A DNA stretch of 59,953 bases from Clostridiales bacterium (GCA_029907205.1 JARYMI010000018.1:1-59953), one strand, 5' to 3'; shown: positions 40,514-49,874, numbered from the stretch's first letter. The notes: generated by a model not told the origin, from the sequence alone. Made by a program: numbers and translations.

Positions 40514-41673
40514 TTAATGGCAAAAAGGAGAAGGATTATCATAACGCAGTTGACAACGGGGATGATAAGGCCAGAGCGGAGGCTGTGCGCTTCAGCCAGC
40601 TTTCCAGCCAGCCAGGGAGCAGTCATCCCGCCGGAAAGAGCGATGACAAAGATGACGCTAAAGGCCGTGCCGGAAAAAGCCGGAAAGGCCTCTCCGACCA
40701 GGGCGAGGGTCGTCGGAAAAATGGCTGCAAACCCAAGACCAATCAGGACGCTTCCAAATGAAGCCATCAAACCTGAGGGCGCGGCAACAAGGACCACAGC
40801 CGCCAGGAGCGAGAGGGCTGCGCTCGTCAAAATCAGCGTTTCATTCTTCATAACCCTGACCAAACGCGTTGAGGTTAGCCGACCAGCCATCATGGCGGCC
40901 CAGTATCCCGCCAGGACGAGCGAAGCGGCCATCTGGGATAACCGGAGATGTTCGTGGAGATAAGAGGAAACCCAGCCGCCAACCGTGAACTCGTTGCCGG
41001 ACTGAAAAAACAGGAGAAACCCGCACAACCAGACGAGCGGATGTTTGATGATTCTCGCGGCCTGCCCGAGCGGAAAGCCATGGGCGTGCTTGGCGCCGGG
41101 AAAACGCAGGAACAGAAATAGCATGAAAGGAATCAAGCTCAAGAGCGCGGCCAAGAGCAGGATGGGGTTAAGACCAAGGCTGCTCTCGAGTAGGCCAATG
41201 AGGAAAGGCATGGCCAGAGCGCCGAACCCGAAGAAAATGCCCAGGGTATTGAGGGCCGCGCTCCGACGCTCAGGATAAAGGTCGCTGGCGAGGGCGTTTG
41301 AGCCGCCGTTAAGACCTCCGCCGCCAAACCCGAGGAGAAGCGCAGCCAGAACAAGAGACCGGTACGCTGAAGCGATCAAAAAAAGGACAAAGCTGCCGCC
41401 GACAAGAAGCGAACACGCCATCAGGAAGGCCTTATAGCCAAAGCGGTCTACAACCGGGCCAAAAAAAACGGACATGACCAACATGGCGAGATTCATCAGG
41501 AAGAATAGGTTGCCGGCCTCGCTTTTGTCAAAATCAATCCTAACAAACAGAGAGGGGAGCATGGCGCCCAGGACGGCCATGACGATGCCGAAGACAAAAA
41601 TCCCGGCGCAGGCCGAGGCCATCAGAGGCCCTGGCTTTGCCCTCGCAGGTTCATCGTCACTCAATTTCGGCAT
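40492..41673 (-). CDS. MFS transporter, probably sugar
   Basis: 393 aa with ~12 transmembrane helices in two halves (GIFVFGIVMAVLGAMLPSLF, then a conserved GPVVDRFGYKAFLMACSLLV loop after TM2, and LLLGFGGGGLNGGSNALASD). The ending of TM4 and the N-x-x-x-x-x-D pattern resemble the fucose/glucose permease branch (FucP/GlcP-like). It likely imports a monosaccharide or disaccharide released by the neighbouring glycosidases, probably an amino sugar given nagA and the deacetylase beside it. The last five codons lie within a repeat element. Confidence 0.85.
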   Translation of the reverse strand: MPKLSDDEPARAKPGPLMASACAGIFVFGIVMAVLGAMLPSLFVRIDFDKSEAGNLFFLMNLAMLVMSVFFGPVVDRFGYKAFLMACSLLVGGSFVLFLIASAYRSLVLAALLLGFGGGGLNGGSNALASDLYPERRSAALNTLGIFFGFGALAMPFLIGLLESSLGLNPILLLAALLSLIPFMLFLFLRFPGAKHAHGFPLGQAARIIKHPLVWLCGFLLFFQSGNEFTVGGWVSSYLHEHLRLSQMAASLVLAGYWAAMMAGRLTSTRLVRVMKNETLILTSAALSLLAAVVLVAAPSGLMASFGSVLIGLGFAAIFPTTLALVGEAFPAFSGTAFSVIFVIALSGGMTAPWLAGKLAEAHSLRSGLIIPVVNCVMIILLLFAIKKWGRHT

Positions 41674-41702
41674 GAACTCCTCCCTGGCAAAACTCCCTGC
41701 CT

Positions 41703-42506
41703 TTATAAATCACAATCGTCATTCTGCTTTCTTAGCCTTTTTCGGCCAAGCTTCCACGGCCGAGAATAATAAAACGCTGAAAATGCATCGTAGACCTGCT
41801 CAAGATGCCCGGGCGGAATGCCGGCCAAGTTAGGCGAAATGAAAGTCGGGGGAAGCTTTCCCTTTTTCGCCAGGATCGACCCGGTTTCCGCAACCAGGGA
41901 CATGGCGATGGCGACAGCAGCCACGGTTGACCCGGCTGCTACCTTCTCTGCTCGACCGACATCAACCAGCGCATCCTCGGCCGGGGTGCAGTTGTCGATG
42001 GCCACGTCGGCCACGTCGGAAAGGTACAGCCCTGTCGAGTGCTTCGGCTTAGAGACTTTGCGGTTGGCATGAGAAGAGATGGTAATGATCTTGAGCCCCT
42101 TCTTTTTCGCTTCGATGGCCATCTCGACTGGGGCGGCGTTCAGCCCACCGTGGGAGAAGACGAGCAGGCAGTCGCGGCGTTCGAGCGGGTAGCTCTCGAG
42201 AAAAACCCGGGCATAGCCTTCCCGCCGTTCCAGCCAGAGGAGCTCGCGCGCTCCTCCCGGACCGATGACGTTGAACCACATCAGCCTTGGGTCATAGAGA
42301 GGGAAGAACCCGACAAAGCTCCCGTAGCGCGGAAAAATATCCAGGACAGGAATGACAGAGTGTCCACTGCCGAACGTATACACCCTCCCTCCGCGCTCGA
42401 TCGACCTGGCCATGATTCTCGAAGCTCGCCGGATATTTTCCAATTCTTGCGTCTTGATTTTTTCCAGGATTTCCTGAATTTTGTTCAAGTATTCAAGCGA
42501 AGACAT
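41703..42506 (-). CDS. SIS-domain sugar isomerase-like protein
   Basis: ATG 42506 with GAGGAGG upstream. 267 aa. Single SIS domain with the phosphosugar loop GGRVYTFGSGHSVIPVLDIF and LLVFSHGGLNAAPVEMAIEA, and the later AEDALVDVGRAEKVAAGSTV motif of UPF0309/YbbI-MurQ-related proteins. Length fits UPF0309. It likely binds or isomerises a phosphorylated amino sugar such as GlcNAc-6-P or MurNAc-6-P derivatives. It lies upstream of the MFS gene, 29 nt apart, in the amino-sugar run. Confidence 0.8.
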   Translation of the reverse strand: MSSLEYLNKIQEILEKIKTQELENIRRASRIMARSIERGGRVYTFGSGHSVIPVLDIFPRYGSFVGFFPLYDPRLMWFNVIGPGGARELLWLERREGYARVFLESYPLERRDCLLVFSHGGLNAAPVEMAIEAKKKGLKIITISSHANRKVSKPKHSTGLYLSDVADVAIDNCTPAEDALVDVGRAEKVAAGSTVAAVAIAMSLVAETGSILAKKGKLPPTFISPNLAGIPPGHLEQVYDAFSAFYYSRPWKLGRKRLRKQNDDCDL

Positions 42507-42599
42507 GCGTTTCCTCCTCTGAGCTCGATCGTTTTCATCCAATCAGCGTCGAGTCCAGCCTGCCATCACCGCAAGTTTCCCATTTCCACGGTCCTCATC

Positions 42600-43895
42600 C
42601 TAACGGCCCTCAAAGGAATCGACTATTGCCTGGTAGGCAAGGGCCCGGAATTTGCCGTGCAGGTCGCTTGAGCCGGCCGGAAGAAGCTGAGTCATCAGCA
42701 CAGCGACCAGCTTCTCTCGCGGGTCGACCCAATAAATTGTGTGATAAGCACCTCCCCAGCCAAACGCTCCAGCGGTGCCCGGCTGTCCGTTGCGTCCAAG
42801 CCGATCCGTCACCCAGAACCCCAACCCGTATCCCTGGGAACCGTAGAGATTTCCGGCATGATCCGCTGTCATGAGCTCGACGGACTTGGGGCTGAGCAAC
42901 CGAACACCGCCGAGCTCCCCGCCCTGAAGAAGCATGATGAGAAATCGAGCGAAGTCCTCGGCCGTAGAGAGCAACCCGGCGCCGCCCGAGGTGCAGGCTC
43001 GAGGCCCTTTAACGAAGGGGCTGTCTCGAGCGTCCTCGACCAGCCTGATCTCTCCCTTTTCATCCACACCATAGACAGAGGTGAACCGGTTGAGCTTACT
43101 CTCGGGGAGGAAAAAATGGGTGTCCGCCATTCCAAGCGGGCCAGTGATTCTCTTCTCAAAAAAATCGGCCAGGCTCATCCCGGAAACGCGTTCAACAACA
43201 TGCCCGAGAATATCGGTGCTGTAACCATAAACGAACTTTTCGCCAGGCTGGGCATCGAAGGGCAGCGCAGCCAGCTTTCGGATGACCTCGCCAATAGGCA
43301 TCGGCTTATCTGCCAAGAACCAGCCGTAAATACCTGCTGCCAGATACTCTTCTTTAGCTGGCCCATCACCGTAGGAAATGCCCGCGGTATGAGTGAGAAG
43401 GCCGCGGATGGTGATCGCCCGTTTGAAGGGGACAGTGGTGTAACCCCTGACATCCTGCCCGGGAGCCTGAACAGCCACGCGGGAGGAGGCAAATTCAGGG
43501 ATATATTTTGAGACAGGGTCATCAAGAAGCAAGCGTCCCTCTTCTTGGAGCATTAACACGGCGACGCTCGTCACAGCTTTGGTCTGGGAAGCAATCCGGA
43601 AGATCGCATCAGGGGGCATGGCTTGCGCCCTGCCAAGATCGAACTTTCCATAAGCCTGGAGAAGGGCAACCCGTCCGTTCCGGGCAACGAGCGTGACCAT
43701 GCCAGCGGTTTTTCCTTGATCGACATATTCCTGCATCACCCGGCTGAGCCGGCCTAAGCGTTCGGCCGACAGGCCGACATCAGCGGGCTTTGCTTTTGGA
43801 AGAATCGCAGCCTGGACAAGCGCTGCAGCTGCCAACCAAACGGTCAACATAAAAAAAATCCGGCCTGGCCGCGGAAGGTGAGCTTTCCTTAGCAT
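42600..43895 (-). CDS. Exported serine hydrolase of the class C beta-lactamase fold
   Basis: 431 aa, GGAG 11 nt before ATG. Signal peptide (IFFMLTVWLAAAALVQAA). The nucleophile motif SxxK is in IASQTKAVTSVAV (~residue 99) and the Tyr motif in YGYSTDILGHVVE (~223); a conserved GGAGLLSTAEDFARF and C-terminal AFGWGGAYHTIYW complete the family (EstB, penicillin-binding and D-aminopeptidase relatives). It likely hydrolyses esters or peptides in the periplasm. Carboxylesterase activity on acylated sugars would fit the locus; peptide or lactam activity is the alternative. Confidence 0.88.
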   Translation of the reverse strand: MLRKAHLPRPGRIFFMLTVWLAAAALVQAAILPKAKPADVGLSAERLGRLSRVMQEYVDQGKTAGMVTLVARNGRVALLQAYGKFDLGRAQAMPPDAIFRIASQTKAVTSVAVLMLQEEGRLLLDDPVSKYIPEFASSRVAVQAPGQDVRGYTTVPFKRAITIRGLLTHTAGISYGDGPAKEEYLAAGIYGWFLADKPMPIGEVIRKLAALPFDAQPGEKFVYGYSTDILGHVVERVSGMSLADFFEKRITGPLGMADTHFFLPESKLNRFTSVYGVDEKGEIRLVEDARDSPFVKGPRACTSGGAGLLSTAEDFARFLIMLLQGGELGGVRLLSPKSVELMTADHAGNLYGSQGYGLGFWVTDRLGRNGQPGTAGAFGWGGAYHTIYWVDPREKLVAVLMTQLLPAGSSDLHGKFRALAYQAIVDSFEGR

Positions 43896-43981
43896 GCGTG
43901 TCTTCTCCTTTGAAAGTATTCTAGGAGAAAAAAATTATCTTGCTCGAAGAGGACGCGGAGGGAAAACGGATACCTCTCTTG

Positions 43982-45169
43982 TCACGCTGTTAGGAGATCG
44001 TGAGCATGCACAAGCCGCGCCTTGACGCTCAGCCCATAGGGACAGGCGCTCTCGCAGTATCCGGCACAGCTTGCGCAGCTGAGCGGCTTCCTCCGAGCTT
44101 CCATGGCCGCGTAACAGCTCATCGCTTCTCTTTCCATCCCGTAATTCTCAAAGTACATGGCGTAACGGAGCACGTCGTTGACGGCGACGTCATGGGGACA
44201 GGCAGAGAGGCACTCGCTGCAGCTCACCCGGCAATAGAGGTGGTGCGCAAGCTGCTGGTAACGGGCGATTATCCCGAGCGCCGCCCGGTCGAGTGGACGG
44301 CCAGAGGCGGCGACATATTCTTCGACGTGGGAGTAGCTGCTCATTGTCGGGATGCAGGTATCGATATCAGGGTTGGACATGACCCAGCGAATCGCGGCTT
44401 GAGGGTAGCTCATCTCTGGGCTGACCAGCCCTTTCAGGTTCCCCTGCATGCCGCCGGCGAAGATCTTCATGGCCACGGTTCCGATTCCTTTCTCCCGAAT
44501 TGCCTTGACCAGAGGCTCGATTTTTTTTCCTTCCATATGGTTATACATGAAAAGGACAACCTGGCCGAAGTCCGAATCGAGCGCCTGTTTTAACGTCACC
44601 TCAGCGTTGTGTGTCGAGAACCCCGTGAACCTGACCTTGCCGTCCTTTTTCAATTGATCGTAAGCGGACATGATTTCCTGGCTGTTGAGGACAAGAGAGA
44701 GGTCGCTCAACCCATGGACCATCGCGATATCCACGTAATCGGACTGGAGCCGTTTGAGGCTCTCTTCCATGCGCTTGATCACGGCCGCCTTTTCAATTTT
44801 CTGGCGAAAGTCGAAGCCGTGCTTGGTGGTGATGATGACCTTGCTCCGGACTTCTTTGAGAGCCTGTCCGACGTAGGCTTCTCCTTTCATCCGCAGATAG
44901 CTTTCGGCCGTGTCGAAATAATTAACTCCGCATTCGTAGGCATACCGGAGGACATTGCCTTCAAAAAGGGAGATGGCGCCGCAGCTGACATCCGATACCT
45001 TGAGCCCTGTTTTGCCCAGAGAATTGTATTTCTTAATCTTTGGGACGGGCGATTCGCTCTGCGCCGTCAAGATTTCGCCCTGCTCAGCTCTTCCACCCCG
45101 CGGAAGTCCGAGACCCAAAACGCCCGAAGCGAGGGCCGTGATGAAATTCCTTCTTTTGATGCGAGACAT
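43982..45169 (-). CDS. Tat-exported aldo/keto reductase with C-terminal 4Fe-4S ferredoxin region
   Basis: 395 aa, GGGAGG before ATG. It begins MSRIKRRNFITALASGVLGL, a twin-arginine signal (KRRNFIT). The AKR barrel carries the tetrad: YFDTAESYLRMKG (Asp, Tyr), VIITTKHG (Lys) and DIAMVHGLSD (His). The C-terminal ~75 residues hold cysteine clusters CRVSCSECLSACPHDV and CASCAGYCESACPYGL, giving 4Fe-4S ligands. Such AKR-ferredoxin fusions are known, but Tat export with no obvious periplasmic NADPH supply suggests electron transfer through the cluster. Role in sugar oxidation or reduction is inferred from the neighbourhood. Confidence 0.88.
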   Translation of the reverse strand: MSRIKRRNFITALASGVLGLGLPRGGRAEQGEILTAQSESPVPKIKKYNSLGKTGLKVSDVSCGAISLFEGNVLRYAYECGVNYFDTAESYLRMKGEAYVGQALKEVRSKVIITTKHGFDFRQKIEKAAVIKRMEESLKRLQSDYVDIAMVHGLSDLSLVLNSQEIMSAYDQLKKDGKVRFTGFSTHNAEVTLKQALDSDFGQVVLFMYNHMEGKKIEPLVKAIREKGIGTVAMKIFAGGMQGNLKGLVSPEMSYPQAAIRWVMSNPDIDTCIPTMSSYSHVEEYVAASGRPLDRAALGIIARYQQLAHHLYCRVSCSECLSACPHDVAVNDVLRYAMYFENYGMEREAMSCYAAMEARRKPLSCASCAGYCESACPYGLSVKARLVHAHDLLTA

Positions 45170-45194
45170 CGTTTACCTCCCAGGTTTATTTCCT

Positions 45195-46262
45195 TTATTT
45201 CTTCCTGAGTTCGATTGCCGCGAGCGGTTTCAGTCTGGCCGCGATATCTTTCGTGTCGACGCCAACAAACTGGATAACGTAGGTTTCGCCGCCCCGAGGC
45301 GGAATGGTCATCAGCCGCGCGCCTTTGGCCAGTTCGTTCTGATCCGGCATTTCTTGAGCTGAGGCATAGAAAATGAGTTCCGATTCGATTCCGTTAACCA
45401 AAAAAGTTAGCCTGTCTCCTGTCTTAAGCCCGGCCTTCCCGACATCAGTGAGCGTCCAATTCGTGATGATCGTCAAGCCGAAAGGAGAGGATCTCGAATC
45501 GATGACATTCCCTTGCAATACTCCGGCCGCGACTTCAGCAGTCCCGATGTTGACCTCGAGGCGAGAGAAGAAATCCTCAGTCAGAGGTTGGTTTATCGCG
45601 ACCTCGGCAGCTTCAGCCAAGCTGCCTCGTGCCCCGACCTGGGAGCTAAACCAGGAAAGGGGGATCCTCACGCCTTTGGTTTCTTCGAAGGGGGCAAAGT
45701 CATAATTGACCTCGTATTTTTCTCCCTCGGGGGTCAGGCCCTGGAAGACAAGCCTTTTCAAGGTGAAATCATCCGTGCGCAAGAAAAAATCGACCTCGAC
45801 GGCTCCGGTCTTTGTCAAAGTCAGATGATAGAGTTTTTCCACCCCGTAGGTCTTTATTCCTTCGAGCTTGAGCTTGTCTTCGAAATTTTTCAGGGAAAAA
45901 AGCCCGGCATAGAGCCTGGCCAGCGTCTGGTAAACGGTTTTTTGGGGGTCTGTAATCTCGGTGATCGTGTTGTACGAGTTCCTCTGGACTTGATCCCCCT
46001 TAACCAGGATGACCTCTGTCACCACAGGTTCTTTGCCGCTCGTGAGCTTGAGTTCTCCGCTCGCCAAGACAACTGCCCGTGTGCTGCCTGTTCTGAACGA
46101 GAAATTCTGGACCTGGCCAAGCTTTTGCCCTCCGCCAGAAGCTTCGATGTTTTTTTTGAGGATTTCTCCAACGGAAAAATCCGCCCCGTTCACACCCGAG
46201 AACAAAATCGCCACAAACGCCGGAAGGATAATCCAAAATCCAGTCCGTCCCGTTTTCTTCAT
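45195..46262 (-). CDS. Exported hypothetical protein, lipoprotein-carrier-like with PDZ-like C-terminus
   Basis: ATG 46262 with GGAGAG upstream; the long frame extension to 46580 overlaps the S9 gene and is spurious. 355 aa with signal peptide (KTGRTGFWIILPAFVAILFS). Residues ~25-230 show the beta-sheet pattern of peptidase-associated or LolA-like proteins (ILKKNIEASGGGQKLGQVQN, LKRLVFQGLTPEGEKYEVNY, KGVRIPLSWF). Residues ~270-340 contain a PDZ-like stretch (NWTLTDVGKAGLKTGDRLTF). No catalytic site recognised. It sits 25 nt upstream of the aldo/keto reductase, so they may be co-transcribed. Confidence 0.65.
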   Translation of the reverse strand: MKKTGRTGFWIILPAFVAILFSGVNGADFSVGEILKKNIEASGGGQKLGQVQNFSFRTGSTRAVVLASGELKLTSGKEPVVTEVILVKGDQVQRNSYNTITEITDPQKTVYQTLARLYAGLFSLKNFEDKLKLEGIKTYGVEKLYHLTLTKTGAVEVDFFLRTDDFTLKRLVFQGLTPEGEKYEVNYDFAPFEETKGVRIPLSWFSSQVGARGSLAEAAEVAINQPLTEDFFSRLEVNIGTAEVAAGVLQGNVIDSRSSPFGLTIITNWTLTDVGKAGLKTGDRLTFLVNGIESELIFYASAQEMPDQNELAKGARLMTIPPRGGETYVIQFVGVDTKDIAARLKPLAAIELRKK

Positions 46263-46369
46263 ATTTCTCTCCTTCCAATTATTCGCAGGCCGATATTGTA
46301 GCAGATTAAGAGCGCCCAAGCCAGCCACCAATTTTTTAACCCGATTCTCAACTCGCGTGGCCAAATTGA

Positions 46370-48409
46370 CTATTTCAGCCACTGGTCGAGCCAGCCGAGG
46401 ACGGTCTCGTGCCAGAGGATAGAATTGTGCGGCTTGAGAACCCAGTGGTTTTCGTCGGGAAAATATAGGAGTTTGGAAGGAATCCCGCGGCGCTGGAGGG
46501 CGTTGAACGTCCCGATGCCCTGGGTATCGACGACTCGATAATCCAAAGCCCCATGGATGACGAGCATCGGTGTCTTCCAATTCTTGACGAAGTTAACCGG
46601 GTTGTGCTTTTCGTATCCCTGGGGGTTTTCCCACGGGGTTCCCATGTGGTCCCACTCAGGGAACCAGAGCTCCTCGGTGTCGAAGTAAGCCATTCGCTCG
46701 TCAAGGTTTCCGTCGTGGTTGACCAGGCATTTGAAGCGGTCCGGCCAGTTTCCGGCGATCCAGTTGACCATGTAGCCCCCGAAAGAGGCGCCAAGAGCGC
46801 CGACACGGCTTCCATCCATCCAGGTGTATTTTTTCAATGCCGCCTCTAAACCTTTCTTGAGGTCTTCGAGGGGCTTCCCGCCCCAGTCGCCGCGGATCGA
46901 ATCAGTAAACGCCTGTCCATAACCGACAGAACCATGGAAATCGACCATGATTACGGCGTAGCCTGCCCCCGCATAGGCCTGAGGATTCCAGCGGTAATGG
47001 AAATTATTCCCGAAGGAACCCTGAGGTCCGCCATGGATGAGAAAGGCGACCGGATATTTTTTCGAGGAGTCAAAATCCACCGGCTTAACGACATAACAAT
47101 AGACGGTCTCATTTTTCCAGCCGCTGAACGTGAACTGCTCGTAATATCCCATCCGCGCCGTAGCGACCTTTTTTGCGTTGATAGCCGTGACAACCTGCAT
47201 GTCGCTTCCGTCGGGCTTGACCGAATAGATTTCGACGGGAGACTTCAGGTTGTTCATCTCGAAGATGATCCTTTCGCCGGCAGGAGCCGGAGAGCTGATC
47301 GTCCCGTCCTTGACGATGATGCGGCCTTGTCCTGTCCGCGTATCAACAGCGAATAGGGAGGTCTGGCCGAGGTTGGGTGCTGCGACATAGAACGCCTCGC
47401 CGCTCGGGCTCCAGCAAAAAGAGGAGGGCGAATAGTCCCATTTTTCGGTGAGCATCCTCGGCTCGCCTTCCGGCCACGGCATGAGAACGATCCTCAACCT
47501 GTCTGCCTCATATCCGGGCCGGGTCATAGCCAGGTAGGCCAGGGTTTTTCCGTCCGGCGAGAAAACGGGCGTCGTATCCGTGGCTTCATTCTTTTCCGTC
47601 AGGCACACCGGTTTTTTCGACCCATCTATGGGGACATAAAAAAGGTCCAGGTTTGTCGACCATGGCTCCTTGTTGCCGACGTCGCGGGCGGTGAAGACGA
47701 GCCCCTTTCCGTCCGGAGTGAAGGCGATCTCTTCTGTTCCGCCGAAAGGCTTGGAGGGAGTGTCCGCGTCCATGCCGGCCATCAGGTCTCTGGCCTCGCC
47801 GCCCTCGAGGGGCATGACAAAAAGGTGGGACCGGCGGCCATCCTTCCAGGTATCCCAATGACGGACAAAGATCCTTTCGTACAGCCTGCCGCTTGCCTTC
47901 CGTGATTGCCTCTCTTTCAATATCGCGACCGTCTCGCCGATGGTTTTTCCAGGAAAAACCTCGACAGTGAAGGCGATGTGCTTTTTGTCAGGAGAAGCCA
48001 CGAGGTTTGAAACATCGAGCGGCAGGTCCGTGACCTGTTGAGCCTCTCCTCCGTCCAGGCGAATCCGCCAGACCTGAGAGGAGCCGGAGCGTGTCGAGAG
48101 AAAAAAAATGCATTTGCCGCAGGCCGACCAGCGGGCGTTAGAATCCGAAGCTGGGTGAGAGGTGAGGGGCCGAAGGTTTTTTCCGTCCGCCCCGACCAGC
48201 CAGATGTCTGTCCGTCCACGGTTTGCCTCCAGGTCGGTTTTGCGCAGGGTGAAGACAATCCACTTTCCGTCCGGCGAAACCTGGCAATCCGAAATCCTGT
48301 CCATGGCCAGCATGTCATGGACAGAAAAAGGATGGGTTTCTTCGAGGCCGGCCTGAGAAAACCCAAGACATATGCTCATAAAGAAAGAGACAAAAACAAG
48401 CCGACGCAT
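46370..48409 (-). CDS. Exported S9-family prolyl oligopeptidase-like peptidase
   Basis: 679 aa, GGAGG before ATG, signal peptide (RRLVFVSFFMSICLGFSQA). Residues ~25-400 are a beta-propeller with repeated PDGKWIVFTL, PDGKGLVFTA and PDGKTLAYLA blades. The C-terminal alpha/beta hydrolase has the nucleophile GALGASFGGYMVNWIAG (~542), Asp in HGALDYRVV (~623) and His in PDENHWVLKPHN (~654): an acylaminoacyl-peptidase/DPP-IV type S9 enzyme. It would trim short peptides in the periplasm, suggesting peptide use alongside glycans. Confidence 0.93.
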   Translation of the reverse strand: MRRLVFVSFFMSICLGFSQAGLEETHPFSVHDMLAMDRISDCQVSPDGKWIVFTLRKTDLEANRGRTDIWLVGADGKNLRPLTSHPASDSNARWSACGKCIFFLSTRSGSSQVWRIRLDGGEAQQVTDLPLDVSNLVASPDKKHIAFTVEVFPGKTIGETVAILKERQSRKASGRLYERIFVRHWDTWKDGRRSHLFVMPLEGGEARDLMAGMDADTPSKPFGGTEEIAFTPDGKGLVFTARDVGNKEPWSTNLDLFYVPIDGSKKPVCLTEKNEATDTTPVFSPDGKTLAYLAMTRPGYEADRLRIVLMPWPEGEPRMLTEKWDYSPSSFCWSPSGEAFYVAAPNLGQTSLFAVDTRTGQGRIIVKDGTISSPAPAGERIIFEMNNLKSPVEIYSVKPDGSDMQVVTAINAKKVATARMGYYEQFTFSGWKNETVYCYVVKPVDFDSSKKYPVAFLIHGGPQGSFGNNFHYRWNPQAYAGAGYAVIMVDFHGSVGYGQAFTDSIRGDWGGKPLEDLKKGLEAALKKYTWMDGSRVGALGASFGGYMVNWIAGNWPDRFKCLVNHDGNLDERMAYFDTEELWFPEWDHMGTPWENPQGYEKHNPVNFVKNWKTPMLVIHGALDYRVVDTQGIGTFNALQRRGIPSKLLYFPDENHWVLKPHNSILWHETVLGWLDQWLK

Positions 48410-48813
48410 GACAATCCTCCGTTGATCATTATGGATGCCGGCAATTTACCACAACTCAGGGCCCCTCGCAAATTTCTCGTGCCCGACGATTTCATCTCTA
48501 TTTCTGTGAAAGGGGCGAGTCTTGTCGTGGTTCACCCCCGGCAAGGCTCGGTGTTGGGATTCGTCAGCCCGCTCGTTTCCCCAGCGAGGAAACTCGCTCC
48601 GACTCAGCCTTCGCTCTTCTCTCGCTTCGCTCAAGAAACCGTGTCCGCTCAGGCTTCGACGGGCTTTCTCACCCAAGCCCCTCGCCTTTTTCCCCCAGAT
48701 GAGGAGCGATCTATCCTGTTTATCATCATCCAGGAAGATGGGCGGCTCAAACGCTTAGATCGGCGGGGGCTCCCCCGAACCACGTCACCCACCCTGCAAT
48801 CTGCATAGGATTT
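48410..48813. other. 404-nt intergenic region with GC-rich, possibly structured sequence
   Basis: No credible gene. The stretch 48520-48700 is rich in GAGCGA/TCGCTC-type inverted motifs and could fold. A 17-mer, TGTCGTGGTTCACCCCC (48523-48539), recurs with one mismatch at 30894-30910 in the receptor/LacI intergenic region. A related GACGTGGTTC followed by G5 occurs on the minus strand near 48765-48780, next to the palindrome GGGGGCTCCCCC. Function unknown; perhaps an interspersed repeat or an RNA element. Confidence 0.35.
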
Positions 48814-49806
48814 TTAAGGGCCCGGATGCTTCCTCTGCTCGATGCTCAGCCAGGCCAGCCGTCCGGCGCCGCAGAGCCCGGCGTCTTCGCCCAGCGCAGA
48901 AAGGACAATCCTGACCTTTTGAGCAGCGAGCGGCTGGGCCCACTTCCTGAATTCCTTCTTGACAGGCTTCAGCAAAAAATCACCGGCCTGGAACAGGCCG
49001 CCGCCGAGGACAACCATCTCCGGGTTCAGGATGCTGACGATATTGGCAATCCCCATGGCCAGGTAAGACGAAACTTCGGTAATAATTTTTCGAGCCAGGG
49101 CGTCGCGGGCCCGGGCGGCTCTAACGACAGTCTCTGCCGTCACTCTCTCTATTCTTCCCCTGACTATTTTTCTCATTGAGGAAGGCTGGCCATCCCGGAG
49201 AAGCTGTCGGGCCTTGCGGCCGACCGCGCTTCCCGCTGCCTCAGCTTCAAAGCAGCCCATCTTTACGTATTCTTCTTTAAATTCCTGGTTGAGTCCGAAC
49301 CAGCCGACAGCCCCGGCGACGTCCTGGCTTCCGCGGATGAGCTTTCCTCCGGCGATAATCCCCGCGCCGATCCCCGTGCCAACAGCCAGAAAAACGACGT
49401 CCCGCTTTCCACGGGCCGCTCCGAGCCACTGCTCGCCGAGGACATAAGCGCTCCTGTCGCTGTCCAAAACAAGAGGGATTTTTGTTTTCTTTTCCAGCCG
49501 GCCGCGGAGCGGAAAATGATCCCAGCCGGGAATATTGGGCGCCCAGACCAGCCCGCTTTTCTCGAACACAACGCCAGGGACACAGATGCCCACAGCCTGG
49601 ACATGGCCGTTCTTGATCCTGGCAAGCTCCTGGAGTCCTTTTATGATCCCGATGATCTGCCGAACAGGCTCGTCCGCCGTCCCTTTGTCGATGTTCGTTC
49701 TGGCACGGCCCAGCATCCTTCCGTTCTCGGCAAAAAGAGCCGAAGCAATCTTTGTCCCGCCGACGTCAACAGCCCCACAAAACACCGCATTTTCTTCTTT
49801 TCTCAA
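48814..49806 (-). CDS. ROK-family sugar kinase, atypical
   Basis: 330 aa, apparently from TTG 49806 (MRKEENAVFCGAVDVGGTKI); a GTG seven codons in is an alternative. ATP site GAVDVGGTKIASALF, sugar-site VGICVPGVVFEKSG, IPLVLDSDRSAYVLGEQWLG (the usual NDANAA loop, keeping one Asp), AVGTGIGAGIIAGGKLIRG and MVVLGGGLFQAG. The canonical GHx...CxCGxxGCxE zinc motif of ROK kinases is absent: the region reads DVAGAVGWFGLN ... MGCFEAEAAGSAVG, with one Cys. Likely phosphorylates glucose, GlcNAc or ManNAc, feeding NagA/NagB; the missing zinc site makes the substrate less certain. Confidence 0.82.
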   Translation of the reverse strand: MRKEENAVFCGAVDVGGTKIASALFAENGRMLGRARTNIDKGTADEPVRQIIGIIKGLQELARIKNGHVQAVGICVPGVVFEKSGLVWAPNIPGWDHFPLRGRLEKKTKIPLVLDSDRSAYVLGEQWLGAARGKRDVVFLAVGTGIGAGIIAGGKLIRGSQDVAGAVGWFGLNQEFKEEYVKMGCFEAEAAGSAVGRKARQLLRDGQPSSMRKIVRGRIERVTAETVVRAARARDALARKIITEVSSYLAMGIANIVSILNPEMVVLGGGLFQAGDFLLKPVKKEFRKWAQPLAAQKVRIVLSALGEDAGLCGAGRLAWLSIEQRKHPGP

Positions 49807-49874
49807 CCTTTGTTCATCCCTTCTTTATGCTTTTCCCGGGTATCCATCTTATTTTATTCGCCTGAACATCACCG

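Noticed and set aside
43425..43452. GGGGACAGTGGTGTAACCCC as a repeat copy
   Set aside because: It is in-frame coding sequence of the serine hydrolase and lacks the flanking parts of the repeat.
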